From Chryseobacterium candidae (GTDB taxonomy: Bacteria; Bacteroidota; Bacteroidia; Flavobacteriales; Weeksellaceae), in assembly GCF_004916905.1 (NCBI RefSeq), contig NZ_SDLV01000016.1, forward strand, positions 62,001-126,000: 64,000 nt of DNA, given 5' to 3'. Both the position numbers and the translations under genes were made by a program. The notes below the pieces were generated by a model, which ran no database searches, had not been told where the DNA came from, and saw nothing but the letters and a program-made list of their open reading frames with translations. How positions within the stretch are numbered: position 1 is the stretch's first letter; the number at the start of each line of letters is the position of its first letter. Of this stretch, positions 47,836 to 56,019 are shown one piece after another.

Positions 47836-48099
47836 AGTTAATTGGTTTTAAGTTACCCTTAAAGTTACTAATAATTTTCTGATTATCATTGTGTTTAAGT
47901 CAATAAAATTTGTTGATTAATATTCTGTTTCCGATAGATTGGGACAATGTTTAATAATTATTATTGAACAGGTGTTTAATTTTAACAATTGGATAATGTA
48001 TGTCTTTTTGAAACCTTGACACCTCTTTCGTTTTGTTTTCCGTTTGAAGACAGAATACCATAAACAAAAACTTCAAATTGCGAGTTTTTTTATTATCTG

Positions 48100-48121
48100 C
48101 CACACGAAAGGATTCGTTCGG
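48100..48121. repeat. 22-bp palindrome, copy 1
   Basis: Reads CCACACGAAAGGATTCGTTC plus GG; the two halves CACACGAA and TTCGTTCG are near-inverted. Two further copies, one base different, sit at the 5' edges of Rhs tips (49791-49812 and 51458-51479). This copy abuts the remnant XRE regulator. Confidence 0.7.
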
Positions 48122-48317
48122 GAGCGCGGGTGAGGAAGTAAAACGATCTATTGACATGACCACGCAACTGGCAGAAGCCTTAGAAGTATCTCTGGATTAT
48201 CTCGTACGGTCTACGGATGTTCTTTTGAAAAAAAATATCGTCTCTAAAATTCTCGACATCCAAAAACTAAAAGAGAACGACAGACAACACGTCTTCGCTC
48301 TTCCTGATACAAACTAA
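48122..48317 (+). pseudogene. Remnant of an XRE-family regulator
   Basis: The frame reads EEVKRSIDMTTQLAEALEVSLDYLV, then a helix with NIVSKILDIQKLKENDRQHVFALP. This matches the last part of the HTH and the C-terminal extension of XRE regulators common in Bacteroidetes. The start and recognition helix are missing, replaced by the palindrome, and the C-terminus is cut short by point changes (PDTN then stop instead of the usual leucine-rich end). It cannot bind DNA as it stands. Confidence 0.75.
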
Positions 48318-48330
48318 ATTGCAAAGCATT

Positions 48331-48379
48331 ATGTAATACCCAAACCCCTCGCAAATTGCAAGGGGTTTGGGTATTACAT
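48331..48379. repeat. Perfect 19-bp inverted repeat
   Basis: ATGTAATACCCAAACCCCT at 48331-48349 is exactly matched by its complement at 48361-48379, separated by 11 bp. It lies between the XRE remnant and the last immunity-like gene, convergent to both. No T run follows, so it may be more than a terminator, for example the end of a small insertion element. Confidence 0.8.
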
Positions 48380-48388
48380 GGCTTAAAT

Positions 48389-48820
48389 TTACATAAAAGA
48401 ACGAGCTTTATTAGTATATTCAATTTTATAATGATTTTTATCTTTTCCAATATATATAAACTTATATTTTGGCAATTGTTCTTTATTCAATTTTATTTCC
48501 TGCTTCTTGTCAATAGTGATAATAATTTCTTTATCATTAAAAATTACACAAGCGGTTGTAAATCCAAGCATTGGCATAGTTTTACCTCTTTTATCAAGAA
48601 TTAAACTATCTCCATTTTTGACTGTTATGATATTGTCAAATTCAGATGTAAAGGTTAAGAAAGATTTGTTTTTATCGTGTGCATTAAATTTTTTAATCAT
48701 AACTTTTGAACGTACATTATCAACAACGTCCATCTTCGTTCCGTATATTTCGGATGTTTTTACAGTTGAACAACTGATAAAAACAAATAAGCAAAAGATT
48801 ATTATATTAAATTTTTTCAT
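48389..48820 (-). CDS. Lipoprotein, candidate immunity for the metzincin tip
   Basis: 143 residues; type II signal peptide with the lipobox ending FISC (Cys17). The rest has a beta-rich, Lys-heavy composition (FNDKEIIITIDKKQEIKLN). It starts 3 bp after the stop of the Rhs metalloprotease tip. All three tips in this array are followed by a lipoprotein at the same spacing. Polymorphic toxin immunity genes always follow their toxin gene, so immunity is the best guess. No family recognised. Periplasmic anchoring would suit a toxin acting there. Confidence 0.7.
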   Translation of the reverse strand: MKKFNIIIFCLFVFISCSTVKTSEIYGTKMDVVDNVRSKVMIKKFNAHDKNKSFLTFTSEFDNIITVKNGDSLILDKRGKTMPMLGFTTACVIFNDKEIIITIDKKQEIKLNKEQLPKYKFIYIGKDKNHYKIEYTNKARSFM

Positions 48821-48823
48821 TAT

Positions 48824-49821
48824 CTAGTTTTTTGGTTGTTGTTCTTCTACTAACTTTATAGCATTAGTTCTTTGTTCTGGAGTTATTTTTGTTCCAGGAC
48901 CTCCCTCTCTCATTAAGTTGTCTGGAGTAGATTTTAAAGTTGCTTTATCATTATGACGAGTTCCTAATGTATGGCCTGTTTCATGAGCTCCTGTTTTAGC
49001 GACATCAGATCTATTCTTATTATCAAAATTTAATTGATCCTTCTTTTCATCCCAACCGAGCCCGTCCGTAGTAATAACATTGATTTGAGTTCTATTGGTC
49101 TGTGTATTGTTGTTGGTATCGGTAATTCCGTTGGTATAGTATGTAGCATCCGTATTCTCTCCATTTTTAAAATCATCAACATTATTAGAATCATACCCTA
49201 TATTATAATCCCAAATCATAGTAGATTTATCGCTCTGGCTAAACGTAATATTAACTTGATTACCAGCAGAGTCTTTTCCGCCAAAAGAAGAAACGATTTG
49301 AGCTTCTCGTTCTTTTAACAAGGTAGACATTTGCGCATTAGAAAGAACCCCTCCCGTATTATTTACAGGCTTGTATGTAAGATGTAAATTGACAGTTTTA
49401 TTTTCCAAGTTCCTACTCGCTACCCATTCTAATCCTTCTAATTCTCTACCGTCAATTACACGATTTTCTGCAAATGCATAGGTGCTATTATATGGAAAAG
49501 ATTCCGCAAGCGGATCAATATTAAAGAACCTTCCCACATCGGGCATATAATTTCTCCACTTAAACGAGTAAAAACCAGTCTCCTGTAATTCCTGTCCTTG
49601 AAACTTATACTTTTTAAAACTATCCTGTCCAAAATAAGCATTTCCTGTTTTCAAATGATTCATACCGAATGGGTAATAATCATTACTGTCTACAATTTCA
49701 AGAACGCCTGTGCTGTTTTTGGCAAAGCTCACACGGACATTTCCTAGGTGATCTTTGTATTGATAAATATAACTAATTGTTAAAATACTACCACACGAAA
49801 GGATTCGTGCGGCAGCTTGGG
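48824..49821 (-). CDS. Rhs orphan tip with metzincin-type protease domain
   Basis: About 330 codons with no ATG of their own; an internal GTG opens at 49732. From the 5' side: a shared Rhs segment (YIYQYKDHLGNVRVSFAKN), the core end (FKWRNYMPDVGRFFNIDPLAES, then the AENRVIDGRELEGLEW tail) and a variable C-terminal domain. That domain carries the full zinc motif HETGHTLGTRH (48953-48985), with the third His and Gly of metzincins, and 14 residues on a Met in NLM that fits the Met-turn. It is therefore probably a secreted metallopeptidase toxin. Without an upstream Rhs shell it looks silent unless recombined onto one. In the full Rhs proteins of other bacteria the same core leads directly into the toxin. 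Confidence 0.8.
49603..49821 (-). repeat. 219-bp Rhs direct repeat, copy A
   Basis: Near-identical to 51270-51488 in the same orientation: I count four mismatches, all in the first third, and the last 145 bp identical. It codes for the core segment from YQYKDHLG to DSFKKYK and includes the 22-bp palindrome (49791-49812). Confidence 0.88.
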
Positions 49822-49942
49822 GACCGCGAACAATAGTAGTGCAATCACTTTAACGATTTCATTTTTGATGGGGCTATCCAAACTTTTTGGACAGCCTCTT
49901 TTTATTTCTGGTCACGGACACAAGTCCGCGACATCGGGCATA

Positions 49943-50395
49943 TTATCTTCCTAATTTAGAGATGATTTTTTCTTTAAAAAGTTTTGTAGACTGCTCATTC
50001 TCTTCTTTCGATAAATCCTTATTAATTTCTTGCCAATTTCCTAAAGATAATCCATTTTGAATACTTATAAGACCAATTCTTGTTTTATCCAAAACATCTT
50101 CTCTTACATAAAAATACATAATTTGATTACTTTCTTTTATGAAAATATAAAAAACAATATATCCATTTTTTAAGGTTTTATCTTGTAATAAAGTTTCCCT
50201 CCCTGCCCATTCAAATGGAGGAACTTGTAAGTCTGTATTTGTTTTGAGACTATCTATTTTATAAATTACTTTATCTTTTGGTAATTTTATCTCAAAAACT
50301 TCTGCATAAGGATAACTTCCTGCCGAAAATTTGTTTACGTCTTTGCAAGAAAATACAATTATCAGAAAGACTAAATTTACAATTTTGTATCTCAT
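49943..50395 (-). CDS. Lipoprotein, candidate immunity for the PLA2-like tip
   Basis: 150 residues; lipobox VFSC (Cys17), then KDVNK. Its ATG overlaps the TAA of the Rhs tip (TAATG), so the two are translationally coupled. The mature part alternates hydrophobic strands (GYIVFYIFIKESNQIMYFYV) with a charged C-terminal helix (EENEQSTKLFKEKIISK). Position and lipidation point to an immunity protein for a toxin acting in the periplasm or on the inner membrane. No family recognised. A gene-free 120 bp separates it from the next tip. Confidence 0.7.
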   Translation of the reverse strand: MRYKIVNLVFLIIVFSCKDVNKFSAGSYPYAEVFEIKLPKDKVIYKIDSLKTNTDLQVPPFEWAGRETLLQDKTLKNGYIVFYIFIKESNQIMYFYVREDVLDKTRIGLISIQNGLSLGNWQEINKDLSKEENEQSTKLFKEKIISKLGR

Positions 50396-51488
50396 TATTT
50401 TTTCGGAGTATTAGATACTCCTTTATTTGAAGTTTTATAATCTTGATAAATATTATAAATAGCATTGCCGTCTGTGGCAAGTTTGAAAATTGTTTTAGGT
50501 GCAGCTGCAATCCCTAAACCAACACCAACCATTCCCGCTGCTTGTTTATCTGCGCTTGTTGCTCCATTAAATGGATTAAGAGCTATTTTTAGTTCTTGTG
50601 CTACAAATTTATAATCAGCTCCAATAGCTCTTGTATCAGTAAGTAGTCCCATAGCTCCCTCTGTTCCTAAATTATCATATCTTCTGTCGTGTCCTATTGC
50701 TGGATATTCAGACTGGAATAAAGGACTGTATTGATAACTCCAATCACCTCCATATGTTTTAGGATTATCTCCTCCAGGATAAGTAAGTCCAAATAAATTT
50801 TTGTAAAGCGTACCTGGATTTAGACAATCAGAACAATTACTAAAAATTGTTTTATCTCTTACTTCTATATTTTGTGTATTATCCATTACATTTCCACTCG
50901 CATCAGTTACAGTGCCATTATTATGTAATGTATATTGAAACTCTCCATCAGCTTGACCGTTTGTTGTACTTGTAACAGTAGAGCCTTCTCCCAAATGTTG
51001 AGCATTTTCTCCATAAGCAGCCGTTGCATCAGCTTGAGATTTTACAGAAGCATCGTAGAATACTTGACTTCCTCTTCTTACCCAATCACTTTCTGATCTT
51101 CCATCGGGATCAATAAATCTTATCGGATTGTTTATGGCATAGTTATAAGGTGTAAACCTTCTGTTTTTCTCCGCTAGCGGATCTACGACGCCCCATCTTC
51201 CAATATCCGGCATATAGAATCTCGCTCCGTAATCATACATGCCAGTCTCCTGCAGCTCCTTTCCATTGTACTTATACTTTTTAAAACTATCCTGTCCAAA
51301 ATAGGCATTTCCTGTTTTCAAATGATTCATACCAAAAGGATAATAATCATTACTGTCTACAATTTCAAGAACGCCTGTGCTGTTTTTGGCAAAGCTCACA
51401 CGGACATTTCCTAGGTGATCTTTGTATTGATAAATATAACTAATTGTTAAAATACTACCACACGAAAGGATTCGTGCGGCAGCTTGGG
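50395..51488 (-). CDS. Rhs orphan tip with phospholipase A2-like domain
   Basis: Begins, without an ATG, in the shared Rhs segment just after the previous immunity gene. The core end [15 protein letters not shown]...DPLAE and [11 protein letters not shown] is classical. The variable domain has CSDCLNPGTLYKN, a Gly-rich stretch, then AIGHDRRYDN (50674-50691) and, 20 residues on, IGADYKF. The His-Asp pair with the following Tyr and a later Asp fits the catalytic core of secreted phospholipase A2. This suggests a membrane-attacking toxin; it is inference from motif and spacing only. A hydrophobic segment (MVGVGLGIAAAPKTIF) follows. Confidence 0.75.
51270..51488 (-). repeat. 219-bp Rhs direct repeat, copy B
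   Basis: Partner of 49603-49821. Includes the 22-bp palindrome at 51458-51479. Beyond its 5' edge the sequence is unrelated to that of copy A, so this edge is a recombination junction. Confidence 0.88.
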
Positions 51489-51496
51489 TCGCAGGT

Positions 51497-51844
51497 TCAG
51501 TCTTGTTTAAATTGTATATTATTACATTTATTTTTCTCATACCAATCCAACCAAATCTGCTTATCTTTTTCATAGGCACCATAAGGATATATTCTGCCAT
51601 AATTCAACATTGTTTCAGATGACACATGTGTATAAAGTGATATAAACTTAAGAGATTTATGAAAAATTTCATTCTGATTTTTATTAATCAAGTTGTCTAT
51701 AATATCTATATTTTTAAAAAATTCATTTTTAAATTTTTCATTTTCTATGCATTGAGAATTTTCATTATATGAAGCTCTTTTTTTTGTTATAGAACATGAA
51801 AAGCAAAAGGATACTATAAAGAAAATCTTTAACAAATTTTTCAT
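51497..51844 (-). CDS. Lipoprotein, candidate immunity for the first Rhs tip
   Basis: 115 residues; lipobox CFSC (Cys17). The mature part is helical and rich in Asn, Lys and aromatic residues (LKFISLYTHVSSETMLNYGRIYPYGAY). It starts 3 bp after the stop of the first Rhs tip and ends 8 bp before the shared repeat of the second tip. The arrangement tip-lipoprotein-tip-lipoprotein-tip-lipoprotein makes immunity the most likely job. No family recognised. Confidence 0.7.
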   Translation of the reverse strand: MKNLLKIFFIVSFCFSCSITKKRASYNENSQCIENEKFKNEFFKNIDIIDNLINKNQNEIFHKSLKFISLYTHVSSETMLNYGRIYPYGAYEKDKQIWLDWYEKNKCNNIQFKQD

Positions 51845-51847
51845 AGT

Positions 51848-52696
51848 TTATGGTATAGGTTTTTTATTAACATTAATTCCTCCTGATGAAGTAGTAGTTA
51901 TAGTTTGTTCTGTAACTGTGTTTTTACTATCGATAAATCTATCAGCTCCTCCTGTTGTATTCTCAATTCTAGTATTTCCATTTACCTTATTTTCTGCTCC
52001 TTTTGCAATATTATGAGAAGCCTCATAATCTACCGCTACTCCGCCAGAGGTTTTTCCAAGATCTCCAGCATTTAAACTCAACTTGGCTTTCTCATGCTGC
52101 TCAACAGTTGAATGAATTAGTGCTCCTGCACTCGTAGCTCCACCGTTTCCCGCTTTGTCGAATTCTGCAATATCTGCAATATCAATTTTATTTGTAACCC
52201 AGCTATCAACAATTGTATTTACATCATTCTCTACAACTTCTTGTTTCACTACATCACTACTATTTACAACATTTGAATATTCTTGGTAAAATGCTTTTTG
52301 TTCGGCTGTCATTTCTATACCTAGACTACCAATTCCAGTTGAAACAAGACTAACTTTTCCGGAACTATCCACATTTGCTATATAAAAACCTCCTGTCCCT
52401 TTAGAGATTTCATTCTTATATTTTTCAATTACTCCTGCACTTCCTGTAATAATAATATCATTAACACCACGTCCGTCAGGATCTATGAATCTAATTGGAT
52501 TATTTACTGCGTAGTTGTAAGGCGACCATCTACGATATTGTTCTGCCAGCGGATCTACAACACCCCATCTTCCGATATCTGGCATATAGAATCTGGCTCC
52601 GTAATCATACATTCCTGTCTCTTGAAGCTCCTTACCATTGTACTTATACTTATACGCCTTTTTTAAACCTTCGATATGTGAATACGTGTTGATCAA
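51848..52696 (-). CDS. Rhs orphan tip with H-x3-E-Q toxin-like domain
   Basis: 282 codons from a TTG. The Rhs core remnant [20 protein letters not shown] through [11 protein letters not shown] covers residues 16-76. The variable domain holds [14 protein letters not shown] (His195, Glu199) and [18 protein letters not shown] (Glu225, His228). This pattern resembles a C-terminal domain often seen on Bacteroidetes Rhs proteins (a His-x3-Glu-Gln helix, then a second His and an E-x2-VNG segment). It may bind metal; the activity is unproven. The Rhs shell that should precede it is missing, so the gene is a 5' truncated tip. It is the first of the array. Confidence 0.75.
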   Translation of the reverse strand: MINTYSHIEGLKKAYKYKYNGKELQETGMYDYGARFYMPDIGRWGVVDPLAEQYRRWSPYNYAVNNPIRFIDPDGRGVNDIIITGSAGVIEKYKNEISKGTGGFYIANVDSSGKVSLVSTGIGSLGIEMTAEQKAFYQEYSNVVNSSDVVKQEVVENDVNTIVDSWVTNKIDIADIAEFDKAGNGGATSAGALIHSTVEQHEKAKLSLNAGDLGKTSGGVAVDYEASHNIAKGAENKVNGNTRIENTTGGADRFIDSKNTVTEQTITTTSSGGINVNKKPIP

Positions 52697-53155
52697 AGTT
52701 TTTGCCTTAATACTAATAGCGAAAGTAAGTTTATTTCGTCAATTATCATAATTTGGAAAGACAAAAAAAATATCAAAACCGAAAATTTAAATACTGTGGT
52801 TATGATGATTATGGTTTAATCCTAACTATTTTATCATCTTGCATGATAACCAATTCGCTATTCATTTTCTTTTTGAATTCGATTAGTTTCTCATAAACCT
52901 TATCCATACCCGCTAAAATCTTAGCTTGGTTTTCTGTGCTTTTATATGGTTTCATTATTATATTTTTCTAGTTTATTGAATTTATTATTTTGTTGTTTAC
53001 ATTTAAAAAAGCAACTTTACGAAAGTAGTTAAAATTTCATATATATGTGTAGGTCATCAAACACAATTATCTTGAATATCATATTGCAGTACAATCTGCA
53101 AAGTCCTCATCAGATTATTGAAACTTTTCATCCTTTTTAATATTCAGTACGATTT
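52697..53155. other. AT-rich gap upstream of the Rhs array
   Basis: Apart from the 48-codon gene at 52809-52955 it holds no coding sequence I can support and no trace of the Rhs shell. No promoter box for the array is visible. Confidence 0.4.
52809..52955 (-). CDS. Small charged protein, 48 residues
   Basis: Starts at an ATG and reads MKPYKSTENQAKILAGMDKV, then a helix (YEKLIEFKKKMNSELVIM) and a basic strand ending KIVRIKP. The pattern of an amphipathic helix followed by a short beta-hairpin with an RIKP end is one I associate with small genes in Bacteroidetes accessory regions. A beta-hairpin of this kind resembles small antitoxin-like or adaptor proteins. Function unknown. Confidence 0.6.
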   Translation of the reverse strand: MKPYKSTENQAKILAGMDKVYEKLIEFKKKMNSELVIMQDDKIVRIKP

Positions 53156-53159
53156 TTGT

Positions 53160-53167
53160 TATATTTG
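53160..53167 (+). promoter_or_regulatory. Bacteroidetes -7 box for the toxin-antitoxin pair
   Basis: TATATTTG, 18 nt before the antitoxin ATG; it excludes the earlier in-frame TTG start. Confidence 0.65.
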
Positions 53168-53185
53168 TATATAAAATGTTTTGTG

Positions 53186-53449
53186 ATGGAAGCAATGAAT
53201 TTCACAAGGGAGCAATTAGCTCAATATATTCTGAATAATGCAAAAGATTCCGTAATTGATAAAATAAAAGCTCTCTTGGAAAAAGAGGACGAAACTGTTG
53301 CATATACAACAAAAGGACAGCCTTTAAATAAAAAAGAATACATTTCTCATATTGAAACGATCAGCAAAAAAATTGATAACGGGGCAAAAACTTATACTTC
53401 AGATGAAGTAAAGGAGTATGTATTGAACCGAAAGGCAAGATTAGGATAG
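53186..53449 (+). CDS. Antitoxin of a RelE/ParE-type module
   Basis: 87 residues starting MEAMNFTREQLAQYIL. It is mostly helical and acidic, with YTSDEVKEYVLNRK at the end, like the toxin-wrapping tail of small antitoxins. It lies 6 bp upstream of the ParE-like toxin, the usual order. As in other such pairs, it should bind the toxin and repress the shared promoter. No DNA-binding fold is clearly visible. Confidence 0.75.
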   Translation: MEAMNFTREQLAQYILNNAKDSVIDKIKALLEKEDETVAYTTKGQPLNKKEYISHIETISKKIDNGAKTYTSDEVKEYVLNRKARLG

Positions 53450-53455
53450 AATAGA

Positions 53456-53758
53456 ATGATGCAGAAAGTTGTTTGGTCGGATAATGCGAAAAAATCTTTA
53501 GCTGATATTTACGACTACATTTTTGAGAATAGTCCACAAAATGCAGAGCATGTAATTGATACACTGTTAGAATTAGGAAATTCATTAGAGGATTCAAGAT
53601 TCGATTATTCCAAAGATTTAATAATTGATAATGACAGATTTAGATTTATTCCTAAATGGAGTTATAAGATTATTTACGAAAGAAAAAATAATGAAGTGAG
53701 AATAATAGATGTTTTTGGAACTAAACAAAACCCTGAAATTTTAAAGAAATATAAATAA
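53456..53758 (+). CDS. RelE/ParE-family toxin
   Basis: 100 residues. VVWSDNAKKSLADIYDYIFENSPQNA and the C-terminal RFIPKWSYKIIYERKNNEVRIIDVFGTKQNP follow the RelE/ParE superfamily pattern: helical hairpin, then a beta-sheet with Tyr/Arg-rich strands and a T-x-Q-x-P tail. The helical N-terminus and the NP ending favour a ParE-like member (gyrase poison) over a RelE mRNase, but the choice is not firm. Confidence 0.88.
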   Translation: MMQKVVWSDNAKKSLADIYDYIFENSPQNAEHVIDTLLELGNSLEDSRFDYSKDLIIDNDRFRFIPKWSYKIIYERKNNEVRIIDVFGTKQNPEILKKYK

Positions 53759-53921
53759 CTTGTAATACCTACAATTTGTAAAAAAAATCGAACGTTTTTT
53801 CTTTTGTTTTTTCTTAATCGGTGGCAGGTTTATATAAATAAGAAGCGTTAATTTCTCTTATCTTAAATAGAAGCCACCAAAGCTAACTTATTTTAAAGGG
53901 TGTAAGGAAACTGCATTGATG

Positions 53922-53941
53922 ATAGTATCATTTGATACTAT
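53922..53941. repeat. Short inverted repeat
   Basis: ATAGTATCA and TGATACTAT are separated by two bases, in the 268-bp gene-free gap between the toxin-antitoxin pair and dndB. It could be an operator or terminator; no other structure is seen in the gap. Confidence 0.4.
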
Positions 53942-54026
53942 ATATTATTATATTACAATGAGGGCACATTATTTCAGATTATTTTTGACTATTACTTTGA
54001 TAACTAACTCTTCGTATAATACTGCT

Positions 54027-55265
54027 TTAGGATAGGGTAATTTTTCTTTCTGGCAAATCAATTGTATCATTTTTTAATACCTGTCTATAGTCTTGCAATA
54101 ATTTTTCTTTATCAACCCTATTGCCCAACAAATAAAGAATCAGATTAAATGCAAGTGATTGATTGGCACCTTTTGCCTCCATTTTTTTATTGTTCCAAAG
54201 GATTTTATTCAAATCAGTTTCAGGAGCAACAAAATTTATTTTTGTAATATCACTTTTGAACTCATCTTTGGTTTTATTTTTTATGTAATATTGGTATATT
54301 TTGGATAATAATGTAATTCCAATAGGTCGAAACAAAATGTATTTATTGTCCTTGCGTAAGTTTTCTAATGTAACGGTCTTATCAATAAAGAATTTTTTAT
54401 ACTCTGGAATTATATCAATCACAGTATCAAAAAAATCGAATACAATATCTTTTAAATCTTCAATATTCTTTTCGTCCCAATCGTCTGTACCCTTATGTTT
54501 TTTATATAGCGGTTTTAGTTTAGTTACAACAGTATTGAGGTTGGTAAGGTTAGTGAAATGCTCCTTATCATCAAATTTCAAATTTGTTGCTTCGTGAAGA
54601 TGGTCAATTAGATTTCCATTATCAAAATATTTGTATCCTGCATAAACCCGTCTAGTAACTATGTGACTTAGTGTTTCTTCATCAATAATTATTTGGTCTT
54701 TCTTTGGTACAGGTTTAGCTTTTCTATTAATGTCTGAAAATAGTTGACGGGTTCGTTTTTTTCCTAATTCATCATCAATATGAGCAACAAGAATTACTGG
54801 ATATCTGTCTTTATCTATTTCTTGCTTTTCACCCTTTATTTCATCTTTATTGTTTACAGCGTATTGTATACCTGCAATTCTATGCTGACCATCTATTGCA
54901 AACATTTGTTCGTTACCAAGAAATTCTAACAAACCGATATTACTTTTAAATTCGTCTGAATCACCCCCTAATTCAATAATTTTATTTTCGACAATGAATT
55001 CGTGCCAGTCAGGCAGTCCTCCATATACGCCAATTACAATAGAATTAAAAAATCTACTTTCTCTTGTAAAAAGATATTTTGCAATCTCTTTGGCTCTTGC
55101 TCGTAAAGTTCTTTGTAATTCTTCATCCAAAGATTTTGCTTCTCTAATATCTTTTGCTGGTTTTACCCATTCAACAATTTGCGAAGCAGACATAAATGAA
55201 GAATAATATATCCAATCTCCAATTTGACCTCTTACACAAGGTAAAATTAATTTACTTTTTATCAT
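54027..55265 (-). CDS. dndB: DndB, regulator of DNA phosphorothioation
   Basis: 412 residues counting from the ATG whose ATGA overlaps the stop of the GIY-YIG-like gene. The DGQHR motif (MFAIDGQHRIAGI, 125-129) defines the DndB family. In known systems DndB represses the dnd operon. It usually lies first in the operon; here it lies last, behind dndE and the GIY-YIG-like gene, so the operon has been rearranged. The N-terminal LPCVRGQIGDWIYY is also family-typical. Confidence 0.88.
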   Translation of the reverse strand: MIKSKLILPCVRGQIGDWIYYSSFMSASQIVEWVKPAKDIREAKSLDEELQRTLRARAKEIAKYLFTRESRFFNSIVIGVYGGLPDWHEFIVENKIIELGGDSDEFKSNIGLLEFLGNEQMFAIDGQHRIAGIQYAVNNKDEIKGEKQEIDKDRYPVILVAHIDDELGKKRTRQLFSDINRKAKPVPKKDQIIIDEETLSHIVTRRVYAGYKYFDNGNLIDHLHEATNLKFDDKEHFTNLTNLNTVVTKLKPLYKKHKGTDDWDEKNIEDLKDIVFDFFDTVIDIIPEYKKFFIDKTVTLENLRKDNKYILFRPIGITLLSKIYQYYIKNKTKDEFKSDITKINFVAPETDLNKILWNNKKMEAKGANQSLAFNLILYLLGNRVDKEKLLQDYRQVLKNDTIDLPERKITLS

Positions 55266-55840
55266 TTCCATAAGCTTCTGCTTTTTTTTGTTAGTGGTTC
55301 ATAGGCTGCATCACTATAGGGCGCTGAAAAAAATTCTGTTAATGCGGTTTCAATTTTTAATAAATCCTTATAGTCATCACCTTTGTAAAAGGTGTAAACC
55401 ACATATAAATCGTCATAATACAATTGAATAAGTTTATGAATGTTTTCTCTTTTCTCAAGCTTTGAAATTTGGTAGTAATCATTTAGCCTATCCTTTAATG
55501 GTCGTTCTTTTCCTTTGTCTCCTGAAATTCCTACATAAAGAACAGTCTGAGGAAGGTTAAATATTAAATTTTTTGGAGAAACGACAAATAAATAAATTCC
55601 AATATCATCAGTAGAAATATGCTCGTTAAAATCTTTTAAATCTGCATATTTAATTGGGGCACTCCAATTAAATGCTTCTTCTTTTAGTTCTTCATATTTT
55701 TTGTTTGCCCACCAAGGATCAACTCTGTAGGTTTTGTGAGTGTAAAAAACTTGTCTTTTATCATAATCTAAATTATTGTAGAAGTCATTTTCTCTTCTTA
55801 AATGCGCATCCAATAAATCAAATGTTTTTTGTTTTATCAT
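55262..55840 (-). CDS. GIY-YIG-like protein in the Dnd cluster
   Basis: 192 residues from the ATG at 55840. The central part reads GIYLFVVS, then TVLYVGISGDKGKERPLKDRLNDYY, which matches the strands, Tyr, Gly and Arg-containing helix of GIY-YIG nucleases. N- and C-terminal parts are unassigned. The position between dndE and dndB with a coupled stop/start suggests a Dnd-linked nuclease. Whether it cuts DNA is unknown. Confidence 0.7.
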   Translation of the reverse strand: MIKQKTFDLLDAHLRRENDFYNNLDYDKRQVFYTHKTYRVDPWWANKKYEELKEEAFNWSAPIKYADLKDFNEHISTDDIGIYLFVVSPKNLIFNLPQTVLYVGISGDKGKERPLKDRLNDYYQISKLEKRENIHKLIQLYYDDLYVVYTFYKGDDYKDLLKIETALTEFFSAPYSDAAYEPLTKKSRSLWK

Positions 55841-55875
55841 ACTCAACTTGCATAAAATTTTTTCAATTCAAACAA

Positions 55876-56013
55876 CTAATCTTTTGTAAATTCCTTAATA
55901 TTGGAAATAGCTTGATTTTGGATTTTCTCAAGGTTTCCTGTTGCTGTGATTCTGTCTTTGTCATTAAGTCCAAGGAATTTATTAATGGCTTTTGAATTTA
56001 ATATCCAATCCAT
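55876..56013 (-). CDS. 45-residue copy of the ATPase C-terminal tail
   Basis: An ATG frame, MDWILNSKAINKFLGLNDKD, that ends QAISNIKEFTKD. The 500-residue ATPase just upstream ends with the same kind of sequence: SVSKFLG, then QAISNIKEFEFG. The shared QAISNIKEF and KFLG in the same order show that this is a duplicated tail of a related ATPase. It is either a relic of a second gene or a small separate peptide. It is not long enough to be active on its own. Confidence 0.65.
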   Translation of the reverse strand: MDWILNSKAINKFLGLNDKDRITATGNLEKIQNQAISNIKEFTKD

Positions 56014-56019
56014 AGAATT

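Noticed and set aside
51489..51600. Rhs tip 2 extended upstream to a Met codon inside the lipoprotein gene
   Set aside because: That part is the other frame of the preceding immunity candidate; the Rhs similarity starts only at the shared repeat.
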